From Pseudopedobacter beijingensis (lineage in GTDB: Bacteria > Bacteroidota > Bacteroidia > Sphingobacteriales > Sphingobacteriaceae), in the NCBI RefSeq assembly GCF_042678145.1, contig NZ_JBHUDG010000018.1, forward strand, positions 105,564 to 169,563: a stretch of 64,000 bases of DNA, given 5' to 3'. Positions 42,444 to 51,159 of this stretch are shown in pieces. Within the stretch, counting starts at the first letter, position 1; every line of letters begins with the position of its first letter. Position numbers and translations under genes: made by a program. The notes below the pieces were generated by a model. That model did not search any database and was not told where the DNA came from. It saw only the letters and a list, made by a program, of their open reading frames with translations.

Positions 42444-43757
42444 TTATTCCTCTCTTTTAATAAGTTGGATATGTTCTAACTTCAATCTGTTCTCAACCCA
42501 CAAGCTTAATTTCTTTTTGTCGTTTTCATCCAATTTACCGGAAGCCGTATAAATAAGAACAGGTATCGTTTTTAACGTGTCGGCAGTAGCAATATTAAGG
42601 TTAGTAATAGCAAAAGAGCTAATTGCAGGATAAATTGAACGTATTTCGTTTAGCAGTTGCTTGTTGTCAAAAACAGTGTGTTTTAACTTATTTTCCAGCT
42701 CTAATATCTTCCGGTCTTTTTCATCAATAGAACTGCTCTTTTTATTCAATTCGTTCAGGATATCTGTTTTTAAAGAAGTAATATCGCCTGCGTTACTTTT
42801 TATAATGAGTTTGGTGTTGTTTAAACCATATTTTTTCAACTTATCATTTAGTGAGTCCATTTCCTCTTTATTGAATGTCTTTTGCAAAAAAGCAAGTTCA
42901 ATGGTATTTCCCTGAGGAGTGTAGCTTGTTTTTTTATAAATAAGCGTATTCCCGCCTGTCAATAATTCATTTTCAATAAAATTACTCGCTAAAAGCTTAA
43001 ACTGTTGCTGTCTGTATAACGAAAAAGCAAAGTATGCGCTGGGTAAAAGCATACAAATTACAATTGTTGTAATAATATATTTAACTCTTTTTTGCCTGAT
43101 GGCATCTAGTTGTACTGTAGCAGGATATTTTAAATACTTTACAATAATTAGTGTAGCTATACAGATAAATACACAATTGATAATGTATAAAAACAATGCC
43201 CCCAGAAAATAGCGCCATTCTCCAATAGCAAGCCCATAACCGGCAGTACATAATGGCGGCATAAGTGCGGTAGCAATGGCTACACCCGGAATGGGATTAC
43301 CTTTTTCTACTCTGGTAATAGCTATAGCTCCCACTAATCCACCAAAAAAGGCAATCAATACATCATAAATATTAGGGGAGGTACGCGCCAATAATTCTGA
43401 TTGCGCTTCTTTAAAAGGACTGATGAAAAAATAAAGGGTAGAAACCAGTAAACTAACAACGGTAGCTACCAGTAAATTCCTTAAAGAACGTTTTAATAAA
43501 ACAAAGTCGTAAATACCCAATGCAAAACCTGCACCTAAAATAGGCCCCATTAAAGGCGAAATTAACATAGCACCAATAATTACAGCAGTAGAATTAACAT
43601 TCAGACCCACAGAAGCTATCATAATGGCGCAGGCCAAAATCCATAGGTTTGCTCCCTCAAAAGAGATATTGGTTTTAACATCAGCTAAGGTCTTTTCTTT
43701 TGCTTCTTCGCCTTTTTGTAAGTTAAACAGACGTCTTAAATATCTAAATAATGCCAT
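42444..43757 (-). CDS. DUF389 (TIGR00341-like) membrane protein
   Basis: The 437-residue protein has about six membrane helices in the N-terminal 230 residues. DUF389 signatures are AVIIGAMLISPLMGPILGAG, AIAITRVEKGNPIPGVAIAT and ALMPPLCTAGYGLAIG. A C-terminal soluble part of about 200 residues has a coiled-coil stretch (SSSIDEKDRKILELENKLKH) and a periplasmic or cytosolic alpha/beta fold. DUF389 proteins are of unknown function. It is a single gene with its own start region. Confidence 0.87.
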   Translation of the reverse strand: MALFRYLRRLFNLQKGEEAKEKTLADVKTNISFEGANLWILACAIMIASVGLNVNSTAVIIGAMLISPLMGPILGAGFALGIYDFVLLKRSLRNLLVATVVSLLVSTLYFFISPFKEAQSELLARTSPNIYDVLIAFFGGLVGAIAITRVEKGNPIPGVAIATALMPPLCTAGYGLAIGEWRYFLGALFLYIINCVFICIATLIIVKYLKYPATVQLDAIRQKRVKYIITTIVICMLLPSAYFAFSLYRQQQFKLLASNFIENELLTGGNTLIYKKTSYTPQGNTIELAFLQKTFNKEEMDSLNDKLKKYGLNNTKLIIKSNAGDITSLKTDILNELNKKSSSIDEKDRKILELENKLKHTVFDNKQLLNEIRSIYPAISSFAITNLNIATADTLKTIPVLIYTASGKLDENDKKKLSLWVENRLKLEHIQLIKREE

Positions 43758-43901
43758 ATACTATAATAGTGATAAACTGCTGATATAATATACAGAAAAG
43801 TAGCCTACTTGTTTAAAGTATCGTCAATTAATATATAAAACAGGTAGCAAAAATTACGTTGTTCTGCCTTTTAATATGGCTTTAATGTTTACCTTTACCA
43901 A

Positions 43902-44567
43902 ATGTCAACAGAACAAGAAAAACCAACAATTATATATATTTACGATGTTATTTGTGGCTGGTGCTATGGTTTTAGTCCGGTTATGAAAGCACTTCATGAA
44001 AAATATAAAGATCAATTTGAGTTCCAGGTATTGTCTGGCGGAATGATTTTAGGAGATAGGGTAGGTCCTATTTCTCAAATGGCAGATATCATCAAAAGCT
44101 CTTATAAAAGTGTAGAAGAAAGATCAGGCGTTAAATTTGGAGATAAGTTTATTAATGAAGTTGTAGAAGAAGGTACCATGATTTTAAGCTCAGAGAAACC
44201 TTCTATAGCATTATCTGTATTTAAAACCTACCGACCTGAAGATGCTATCCTCTTTGCTTCAGACATGCAATATGCTTTAAACCATGATGGTATGGATCTT
44301 AATTTAGATGATACCTACAAATTGCTGATAGCTAAATATAATATTCCTGAAAATGAGTTTATTCAGAAGCTGAACGATGAAGAGTTCAGACAATTAGCCT
44401 ATTATGATGTAGCTTTAAGTCGTCAGTTACAGGTAACCGGATATCCTGCTGTTCTGATAAAAACCAGCGAGCTTAATTTTCATCTGATAGCTAAAGGTTA
44501 TGCCGATCTGGAAACGATGGAACTACGGGTTCAGAATGTAATCAAAGAAGAAGGATTAAAGTTGTAA
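43902..44567 (+). CDS. DsbA-family thioredoxin-fold protein
   Basis: The 221-residue protein has the active site CGWC at 18-21 (YIYDVICGWCYGFSPVM) and the cis-proline loop VTGYPAVLI. It has no signal peptide, so it is cytoplasmic, like FrnE/HCCA-isomerase-type members of the DsbA family rather than the periplasmic oxidase. A TACCTTTA box ends only 4 bases before the ATG, so the mRNA may be leaderless. Confidence 0.87.
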   Translation: MSTEQEKPTIIYIYDVICGWCYGFSPVMKALHEKYKDQFEFQVLSGGMILGDRVGPISQMADIIKSSYKSVEERSGVKFGDKFINEVVEEGTMILSSEKPSIALSVFKTYRPEDAILFASDMQYALNHDGMDLNLDDTYKLLIAKYNIPENEFIQKLNDEEFRQLAYYDVALSRQLQVTGYPAVLIKTSELNFHLIAKGYADLETMELRVQNVIKEEGLKL

Positions 44568-44589
44568 CAACTATAAGTAAGTTGTCTAT

Positions 44590-44700
44590 GATTTACATTA
44601 TCTCGACTGAAACGTAGAGATCTGTCTACCCAAATAATATATAGGATCGAGATGGCGGAGTTTATTATCTTCACTCATCTCGATCGATAACAAAAGTCTA
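44590..44700. repeat. Palindromic intergenic repeat, divergent form
   Basis: GATCGAGATG (44645-44654) and CATCTCGATC (44676-44685) are perfect 10-bp arms, with further ATCTCGACTGAAACGTAGAG upstream. It resembles the GTCATTTCGA-type repeats only loosely and occupies the gap between convergent genes, so it may act as a terminator. Confidence 0.5.
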
Positions 44701-44725
44701 TTTGGTATAGACTCTTCTTCTTACA

Positions 44726-45469
44726 TTATTTATAAATAACGGTTGGCTTTCCGTTTACACAAGCCATCCCCTCCGGATACTTTCTTTCAGTTAAGGTCTC
44801 AACCTCAGTCTCATGGTTAATTCTCAGTCTTAAGAAGTTATAATGCGCTATCGTATTTTTAATGTCCTTAATATCATTTTTTCTGGAAATAGGCACATAA
44901 TCAAAGTCATTGTGTTTATCCATAGCAAGCGGGGTAGCATACCAGTCTTTTTCATCCGTACAGCTAAGTGCATTCCTATAAGTATTAATTTCCTGTAAAA
45001 GAGAGGCACATAAACTTTTAGCTTCTTCAATATCTATATTAACCGATGTAATAAGCTTTAATTTCCCATCATTGCCACACTCTGTTCGTATAGGCTTAGG
45101 TTGTACCCAGTAATTGCCCAGCATCATATTGCAATAATCTACAATAACCCCACTTTTTATTAAAGCATCTATATGTTTATTTTGGAAATCAAGATATTCT
45201 GCTTTTAACCTATCATAATGTGCCTTATTCTCGGATGTTACCATAAAATACTGCGTATTGCATTCATATATAGATTCCAGAGAAAGATCATCTTGCTTAT
45301 CGCAAGGTACATTGCTTGTTAAATCAACTATTTCCTGATATTTATTATGGGCAAGTTGGCTCCAGTATTCAGCATCAGCACCTTTATCATCCTTTTTACA
45401 AGACGATAATAAAAGTGCACTTATCATCAGCGGCAGCAAATAGTAATACTTGTAGGTCGTAAATTTCAT
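44726..45469 (-). CDS. Hypothetical lipoprotein
   Basis: The 247-residue protein has a lipobox ending at Cys24 (ALLLSSCKKDDKGAD). The run of charged residues after Cys resembles the export signal for surface lipoproteins in Bacteroidota. It is mostly helical and contains seven further cysteines in the mature part (VPCDKQDD, YECNTQYF, VDYCNMML, TECGNDG, SLCASLL, LSCTDEKD, MACVNGK), so disulfides are possible. I do not recognise the family. Confidence 0.72.
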   Translation of the reverse strand: MKFTTYKYYYLLPLMISALLLSSCKKDDKGADAEYWSQLAHNKYQEIVDLTSNVPCDKQDDLSLESIYECNTQYFMVTSENKAHYDRLKAEYLDFQNKHIDALIKSGVIVDYCNMMLGNYWVQPKPIRTECGNDGKLKLITSVNIDIEEAKSLCASLLQEINTYRNALSCTDEKDWYATPLAMDKHNDFDYVPISRKNDIKDIKNTIAHYNFLRLRINHETEVETLTERKYPEGMACVNGKPTVIYK

Positions 45470-45575
45470 ATTCAGTCTCTGTGTTTGGGTTTATTTTTTC
45501 TTAACCAAACGTTTTGCCAAATGTAAACGCTACAATAGTTACAATTTAAAATAACCAACTGCCAAACCTAATATT

Positions 45576-45989
45576 TTATACCGCTTTTACCAGTACCTCT
45601 ATATTGCCACGCGTAGCTTTCGAATAGGGGCAGCCTTTATGAGCTGCATCGGCCATTTTTTGAGCTTTTTCTAAATCCACGCCCGGTATATGTACATGTA
45701 ACTCGGCAGATAGCACAAAACTGGAAGCGCTTTCTTCGTTAAAACTAACGTAAACATTTACGCTGGCGTTACTTACATCTATACCATCCCTTTTACCAAC
45801 AGAACCTAAAGCACCCAAATAACAACTGCCCCATGCGCCTGCAAATAAAAGTTCTGGATTAGCATATCCGGCCTTTCCGCCCATTTCTACAGGTTTTTTC
45901 ATTTCAAGATCAATAACTCCATCCGCAGATTTAATGTGGCCGTCTCTACCTCCTGTAGCGGCAACCACTGCTGTATATAATTTTTTCAT
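45576..45989 (-). CDS. ohr: Organic hydroperoxide resistance protein (Ohr/OsmC family)
   Basis: The 137-residue protein has both redox cysteines of Ohr: Cys56 in GAWGSCYLGALG and Cys120 in AAHKGCPYSKATRGN. The N-terminal KLYTAVVAATGGRDGHIKSA is characteristic of Ohr as opposed to OsmC. It reduces organic hydroperoxides in the cytoplasm with lipoylated proteins as usual reductant. No OhrR-type regulator is adjacent. Confidence 0.93.
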   Translation of the reverse strand: MKKLYTAVVAATGGRDGHIKSADGVIDLEMKKPVEMGGKAGYANPELLFAGAWGSCYLGALGSVGKRDGIDVSNASVNVYVSFNEESASSFVLSAELHVHIPGVDLEKAQKMADAAHKGCPYSKATRGNIEVLVKAV

Positions 45990-46075
45990 ACTGTTTGTTT
46001 ATGACTAATAAAACGTAGAGCCTATCCAAATGTTTTAGCTATTATATTTAGTATGTGTTTTGCTAAATAAATTAG

Positions 46076-46083
46076 TATTTTTG
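46076..46083 (+). promoter_or_regulatory. -7 box directly before the radical-SAM gene
   Basis: TATTTTTG matches TAnnTTTG exactly and ends four bases before the ATG at 46088, implying a leaderless or nearly leaderless mRNA. Confidence 0.55.
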
Positions 46084-46087
46084 ACGT

Positions 46088-47350
46088 ATGAATTTTGATA
46101 GAATCAAAGAGAAACTGGAGATTTTAGCCGATGCTGCTAAATATGATGTATCCTGCTCTTCCAGTGGTGTAAAAAAGACTAATAAAAATAAGGGGCTGGG
46201 CGACTCGTCCGGTATGGGTATTTGCCATTCCTACACAGAAGATGGCCGTTGTGTTTCTTTACTAAAAATATTACTCACCAATTATTGTATTTACGATTGT
46301 GCCTATTGTGTAAGCAGGCTAAGTAATGATATTAAACGAGCTGCTTTTACGGTGCAGGAAGTGGTAGACCTTACTATTAATTTTTACCGACGTAACTATA
46401 TTGAGGGGCTATTTTTAAGTTCCGGTATTTTTAAGGATGCTGATTACACAATGGAACGTTTGGTGCTGATAGCTAAAAAACTGCGTACAGAGCATAATTT
46501 TAATGGCTATATACATCTTAAAAGCATTCCCGGTGCTTCTGATGAGCTGATGCAGGAGGCAGGTTTATATGCCGACAGATTAAGTATTAATTTAGAGCTG
46601 CCCACAGAAAGTGGCTTAAAGTTATTAGCACCCGATAAAAACAGGGAAGATATGATTAAGCCGATGGAATTTGTGAAAAACGGGATTATACAGTATAAAG
46701 ACGAACGTAAAATTATAAGAAGTACCCCAAAGTTTGCTCCGGCAGGGCAAAGTACCCAGGTTATTGTGGGAGCTACCAATGAAACCGATTTACAGATTAT
46801 AAAAACAGCAGATAGCTTTTATAAGGGTTTTAATCTCAAGAGGGTCTATTATTCAGGATATGTCCCCATTGTTTCTAACGATACCCGATTACCGGGGTTA
46901 GAAAGTAAAGTGCCCATGGTAAGGGAAAACAGGTTATATCAGGCAGATTGGTTAATGCGCTTTTATGGTTTTAAGGCCCATGAAATTCTGGACGATACGA
47001 TGCCTTTTTTAGATCTAGAAGTAGATCCTAAACTAGGTTGGGCTTTAAGAAATCAGCATTTATTTCCGGTAAATATCCAAACAGCAGATTACGCTATGAT
47101 TCTACGCATTCCCGGAATAGGGGTTAAGTCCGCATGGAAGATTGTGCAGGCCAGAAAGTTTTCCGTTTTAAATGCAGAACATCTCAAAAAAATTGGAGTT
47201 TCGTACAACAAGGCTAAATACTTTATAGTATGCGGACATGACTACTCAGAACTTAAATATTTAAATTCTAGTCATTTAAAAGAGGTTATCTTATCTAAAA
47301 CAACAAGTAAATATCAGGAACATTATAATCAGCAACTTAAGCTTTTTTAA
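46088..47350 (+). CDS. Putative DNA modification/repair radical SAM protein (UDG-linked, TIGR03916-like)
   Basis: The 420-residue protein has the radical-SAM cluster motif CxxxCxxC at Cys67, Cys71 and Cys74 (YCIYDCAYCVSR), preceded by SGMGICHSYTEDGRCVSLLK. A helix-hairpin-helix DNA-binding segment lies near the C-terminus (LRIPGIGVKSAWKIVQARKF). This is the family found next to an uracil-DNA-glycosylase-like partner; its reaction is not known. The stop codon overlaps the ATG of that partner (TAATG), so the two are translationally coupled. Confidence 0.88.
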   Translation: MNFDRIKEKLEILADAAKYDVSCSSSGVKKTNKNKGLGDSSGMGICHSYTEDGRCVSLLKILLTNYCIYDCAYCVSRLSNDIKRAAFTVQEVVDLTINFYRRNYIEGLFLSSGIFKDADYTMERLVLIAKKLRTEHNFNGYIHLKSIPGASDELMQEAGLYADRLSINLELPTESGLKLLAPDKNREDMIKPMEFVKNGIIQYKDERKIIRSTPKFAPAGQSTQVIVGATNETDLQIIKTADSFYKGFNLKRVYYSGYVPIVSNDTRLPGLESKVPMVRENRLYQADWLMRFYGFKAHEILDDTMPFLDLEVDPKLGWALRNQHLFPVNIQTADYAMILRIPGIGVKSAWKIVQARKFSVLNAEHLKKIGVSYNKAKYFIVCGHDYSELKYLNSSHLKEVILSKTTSKYQEHYNQQLKLF

Positions 47351-48096
47351 TGGTAGTTTTAAAATATGATGGAAGCGTAGAAGGTTTTTACACTCTGGTT
47401 TTTGAGGTTTATGAATATGCTTACCAGCATGTCAAAATAGTTAAAGAAGACAATACAGCTTCTTTTTTGTTTTTCGAGTCGCACACCGTACAGGCATCCG
47501 CAGAAAAAGCCAACCGGGTATATAAAAAACTGGTAGAAGTATTGGGGAAATCGGGCATGAAACTGATTAATTATACGCTGCTTTCTGAACAGGAGGGAAT
47601 AGAAAATTATATTTTAGACGTTATCAGGCAATGTTTAGCCCAAAAATCTGCTGCATTTCTTAAAAACTATGCAGATCCATCTGTTATCAGGCTAAGCAAA
47701 ATGCAAAAGATGGTATCGCGGGAAAAACACAGGATGGAAGCTTTTGTAAGATTCAGGTTAACCCACGACGATATTTACTTTGCAGAGATAGAGCCCGATT
47801 TTAATGTGCTGCCTTTAATAGCCAGGCATTTTAAAAGCAGGTATCAGGATCAGAAATGGATAATTTACGATAACCGAAGAAAAACAGGCTTGTTTTATGA
47901 TCTGGATCAGTTGTCTATGGTAGAGTTTTCTTCCCAGGGCAATCCTAAAGATGCATTTACAGAAAGTGAAAATGCTTACAAGGTTTTATGGAAAAGTTAT
48001 TTCCAGAGCACCAATATTAAAGAACGAAAAAACACCAGATTGCATATACAATATGTTCCCAAACGTTATTGGAAATATCTGATAGAAAAACTATAA
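47350..48096 (+). CDS. UDG-superfamily-linked DNA repair protein (TIGR03915/DUF4130-like)
   Basis: The 248-residue protein begins LKYDGSVEGFYTLVFEVYEY and contains VSREKHRMEAFVRFRLTHDD, FKSRYQDQKWIIYDNRRKTG and a C-terminal YVPKRYWKYLIEKL. These fit the SAM/UDG-partner family with DUF4130. In many bacteria this domain is fused to a uracil-DNA-glycosylase domain; here it stands alone and has no visible UDG active-site motifs. The gene overlaps the radical-SAM gene by one base. A joint role in repair of an unknown DNA lesion is inference. Confidence 0.85.
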   Translation: MVVLKYDGSVEGFYTLVFEVYEYAYQHVKIVKEDNTASFLFFESHTVQASAEKANRVYKKLVEVLGKSGMKLINYTLLSEQEGIENYILDVIRQCLAQKSAAFLKNYADPSVIRLSKMQKMVSREKHRMEAFVRFRLTHDDIYFAEIEPDFNVLPLIARHFKSRYQDQKWIIYDNRRKTGLFYDLDQLSMVEFSSQGNPKDAFTESENAYKVLWKSYFQSTNIKERKNTRLHIQYVPKRYWKYLIEKL

Positions 48097-48098
48097 AC

Positions 48099-50228
48099 TT
48101 AATTGGAGCTGATTTCTTCGGTTACTTTGTATATATCTGCCGATACCTTGGTAATTAATTCCAGTTGTTCCGTTATCAGCGTATCAGAAAGCTTATCTAA
48201 ATCCATACTTAATGCTTTTACAGATTCTTCGGATTTAGGTTCTTCTTCCTTATTAATCAGCCCATTTGATTTTTTAAGATAATAGCTGGCTTTATTCAGC
48301 AACCGTTTCTGATCTTGACCCAAAGTTGTTTCGTTATCGCCAATATTAGACGATAGATTGGCCAGATAAGAAGAAAGCACATGGCTTAGTACCACAAAAC
48401 GGTGTACCTCTGTAGCATGAGCCTGTTTATTTTTAGGCTCACTGAGCATCCGCTGAAAGGCTGCCGCTAAATTGGCTGTATTTACATAAACTGCCTTTCT
48501 AGCCAACTTATAATCGGTTATCTCTATATTTTCGCCTGCCAAACGTTTAGATATTACCTCCAGATAATCTAAATTAGCTTTTAACATATCGGCCATATAT
48601 TCTTTAATCTGGTAAGATTCCCAGCTTGGGAAAATAATATAACTGGATACCAGAGCTATAACCGAACCAATGGCCGTATCTAAAACTCTCTCAAAAATGA
48701 TATTCTGGCTAGCATTGGTGCTGATAAAGCTGAACATGATTAATATAAACGGGGTCATGAACAGCACACTCACAAAATAATAAACCCTTTGGGTGCTGTA
48801 AGAAGTTATCATAAACAACACCATAATTACAAAGCGGGCATTTTGGTTAGGTATCAGGTAAAGAATAAGCGCACCGGCAATTCCACCAATAATGGTACCT
48901 ACCATTCTCTGGTAATTTCTGGTTTTAGTAATACTAAAACCGGGCTTAAGAATTACCATAATGGTTAATACAATCCAATAACTATGGTTGCCCAACGGAA
49001 GCAGTTTCCCTATAATAAAGCCTATAAAAGCCACAATAGAAAAACGCAGGGCATACCTGAAATAACCAGATTTAAGGTTGATGTTGTTTTTGAGAAGCTT
49101 AAAATCAAAAGATTGCTTAACCACAAACTTAGAATGATCTGAGCGGATGGCGTTATGGTCATTTACATTTTTATTCTCAAAATAATTGAATATAATACCC
49201 GTACGGTTATGGATGTGCCTAAGGTTTATAAAAATCTTTCTCAGAATACGTACCGGTACACCTTTTGTTTCCAGCTTGTTTATTTTGTCTTTTAAAAGAT
49301 CAAGATCTTCTGTAGATACGATATGTTTTCTGGGTTGGGTACCATAAATCAGACAAGAACCCAAATACTCTATTTCTGTAGCTATTCTTTTAATAATTGA
49401 TGCAAATTCAGGCAATATATCTTCGCCTTTATAACGTTCTCTAATAACCTCATAGTCATTATGCGTAGCCATGGTTTGTTCAAAAAGATCAACCATATCG
49501 GCAAAAACAACAATAAGCATACGTCCGGTAGGTGTAGAGTCTTTAACCAGCTCGCGGGTCTTAAACAATATTTCACGTACATTATCCTGAAGGTTATTAA
49601 CTACCACCTGCTTTTCTACCAGTTTTTTAAAGTTATCTTCTACACTAATATTGTAATCGTAAAAATTGGCCCTCAGTTTCATGTATCGTCCAATTTCCTG
49701 TATACATTCGCCCAGCGTCTGTTGCGCATACCGATGGGGCATCATGGCAGAAAAAGACATGCTGAGTATAAAGTACCAAAACCCGCCAGCTAAAAGGAAT
49801 AATGCATGTTGAAAATAGGGGAGCGACATGTGCTGGTGCTCCAGGTTCAGTATCATAATAAACAAAGCAGCAATACCCACAGACGAGGCCCTGTTGCCAT
49901 AAATACCAAACATAGAAAATAGAAACCCAAAAACCAGTACCTCTATTCCCGTAAGGTAGATATTATTATTGATGAGGGAAGTAAGCAAAGCTACCAGACA
50001 AACCAATCCATTGGTAATAAGCATGGCATTTCGTCGGTGCAACCAGGGACCCGGAGTATCTACCATACTGCAACAAACGGCTCCTAACGAAATGGTCATG
50101 CCAATTTCTATATAGTCTAACTGGAAAAATAAAACAGAAGGCAGTAAAACGCCAATAGTAATTTTTATACCATCAGAAAAGTACTGAGTATATAAAAAAT
50201 CCCTAAAGTCGTCTATTTGTTTAAACAT
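48099..50228 (-). CDS. FUSC family inner membrane protein (YccS-like)
   Basis: The 709-residue protein has two sets of about five to six membrane helices (about 20-165 and 385-520), each followed by a cytoplasmic helical domain. This is the duplicated layout of YccS/YhfK and plant aluminium-activated-transporter relatives. Conserved stretches include FSIVAFIGFIIGKLLPLGNH, SYWIVLTIMVILKPGF and RMVGTIIGGIAGALIL. Efflux of aromatic acids is known for relatives such as AaeB but cannot be assigned here. It ends 2 bases from the convergent DNA-repair gene. Confidence 0.87.
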   Translation of the reverse strand: MFKQIDDFRDFLYTQYFSDGIKITIGVLLPSVLFFQLDYIEIGMTISLGAVCCSMVDTPGPWLHRRNAMLITNGLVCLVALLTSLINNNIYLTGIEVLVFGFLFSMFGIYGNRASSVGIAALFIMILNLEHQHMSLPYFQHALFLLAGGFWYFILSMSFSAMMPHRYAQQTLGECIQEIGRYMKLRANFYDYNISVEDNFKKLVEKQVVVNNLQDNVREILFKTRELVKDSTPTGRMLIVVFADMVDLFEQTMATHNDYEVIRERYKGEDILPEFASIIKRIATEIEYLGSCLIYGTQPRKHIVSTEDLDLLKDKINKLETKGVPVRILRKIFINLRHIHNRTGIIFNYFENKNVNDHNAIRSDHSKFVVKQSFDFKLLKNNINLKSGYFRYALRFSIVAFIGFIIGKLLPLGNHSYWIVLTIMVILKPGFSITKTRNYQRMVGTIIGGIAGALILYLIPNQNARFVIMVLFMITSYSTQRVYYFVSVLFMTPFILIMFSFISTNASQNIIFERVLDTAIGSVIALVSSYIIFPSWESYQIKEYMADMLKANLDYLEVISKRLAGENIEITDYKLARKAVYVNTANLAAAFQRMLSEPKNKQAHATEVHRFVVLSHVLSSYLANLSSNIGDNETTLGQDQKRLLNKASYYLKKSNGLINKEEEPKSEESVKALSMDLDKLSDTLITEQLELITKVSADIYKVTEEISSN

Positions 50229-50410
50229 CCCGAAAAAACAGCTTTTAATTTTAAAACCACAAAGGTCATTCAGTTCCCAAAGATTTAAACAGTACTCCCT
50301 GTATACTTTGCGGTTAACATACCTTTTATTTTAAACCATTAATTTATAAATTAGTTCGCTATGTTTAAAGGCATTTTAACAACAATTACCTTAATAATTG
50401 ATAATCAAGT

Positions 50411-51130
50411 ATGAAAAAAATATTCGCTTTACTGTTACTGTCATTCTTTAGTACAAATTTGCTTGTAGCAGCTGCGCCAGCTAAAAAATTACTACTATTT
50501 TCTTATACCCAAAAGTACAGACATAAAAGTATAGACGTAGCTAAGGTTGCTATTACCCAAATGGCCAATAAAAAAAATTATGAATTGGAATTTTCGGAAA
50601 ATCCAGCAGATTTTACCACAGAGAACTTACAAAGATTTGATGCTTTAATATTTGTAAACCCAACCGGTTCCAATGTTTTTTCTGATGAGCAAAAGGCAGC
50701 ATTTAAGGGTTTTATAAATAAAGGTGGTGGTTTTGTAGGTATCCATGCCGCTACCGATTTTTGTTTTGAGTGGGAATGGTATGGTAAACTGGTGGGAGCA
50801 TTTTTTACCAATCACCCAAAAATACAGGAAGCAAAGCTTAATGTAGTTAACCGTAAACATCCCTCTACCAAACATTTACCTAAAACTTTTAGGTATACAG
50901 ACGAATGGTATAATTTCAAAGATTTTAATAAAGATGTAAAAGTACTGCTAACTATTGACGAAAGCAGCTATACCGGAGGTAATATGGGGCAATTTCATCC
51001 GATAAGCTGGTATCATAAATACGATGGCGGAAAGGTGTTTTATACTGCTTTAGGACATAGAAATGAGTGTTATACTGATGAGTTATTTATGAAACATTTA
51101 TTGGGCGGATTAGAATATGTTCTTAAATAA
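50411..51130 (+). CDS. ThuA-domain protein (secreted)
   Basis: The 239-residue protein has a signal peptide (MKKIFALLLLSFFSTNLLVA) and a ThuA/trehalose-utilisation glutamine-amidotransferase-like domain (about 28-238). Typical stretches are KLLLFSYTQKYRHKS, GGGFVGIHAATDFCFEWEWY, HPISWYHKYDGGKVFYTALG and HLLGGLEYVL. Family members take part in sugar metabolism but their chemistry is not established. The DEAD-box helicase gene follows after 29 bases. Confidence 0.88.
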   Translation: MKKIFALLLLSFFSTNLLVAAAPAKKLLLFSYTQKYRHKSIDVAKVAITQMANKKNYELEFSENPADFTTENLQRFDALIFVNPTGSNVFSDEQKAAFKGFINKGGGFVGIHAATDFCFEWEWYGKLVGAFFTNHPKIQEAKLNVVNRKHPSTKHLPKTFRYTDEWYNFKDFNKDVKVLLTIDESSYTGGNMGQFHPISWYHKYDGGKVFYTALGHRNECYTDELFMKHLLGGLEYVLK

Positions 51131-51159
51131 ATGATAACTTCGCCGAAAAAAAACACGTC

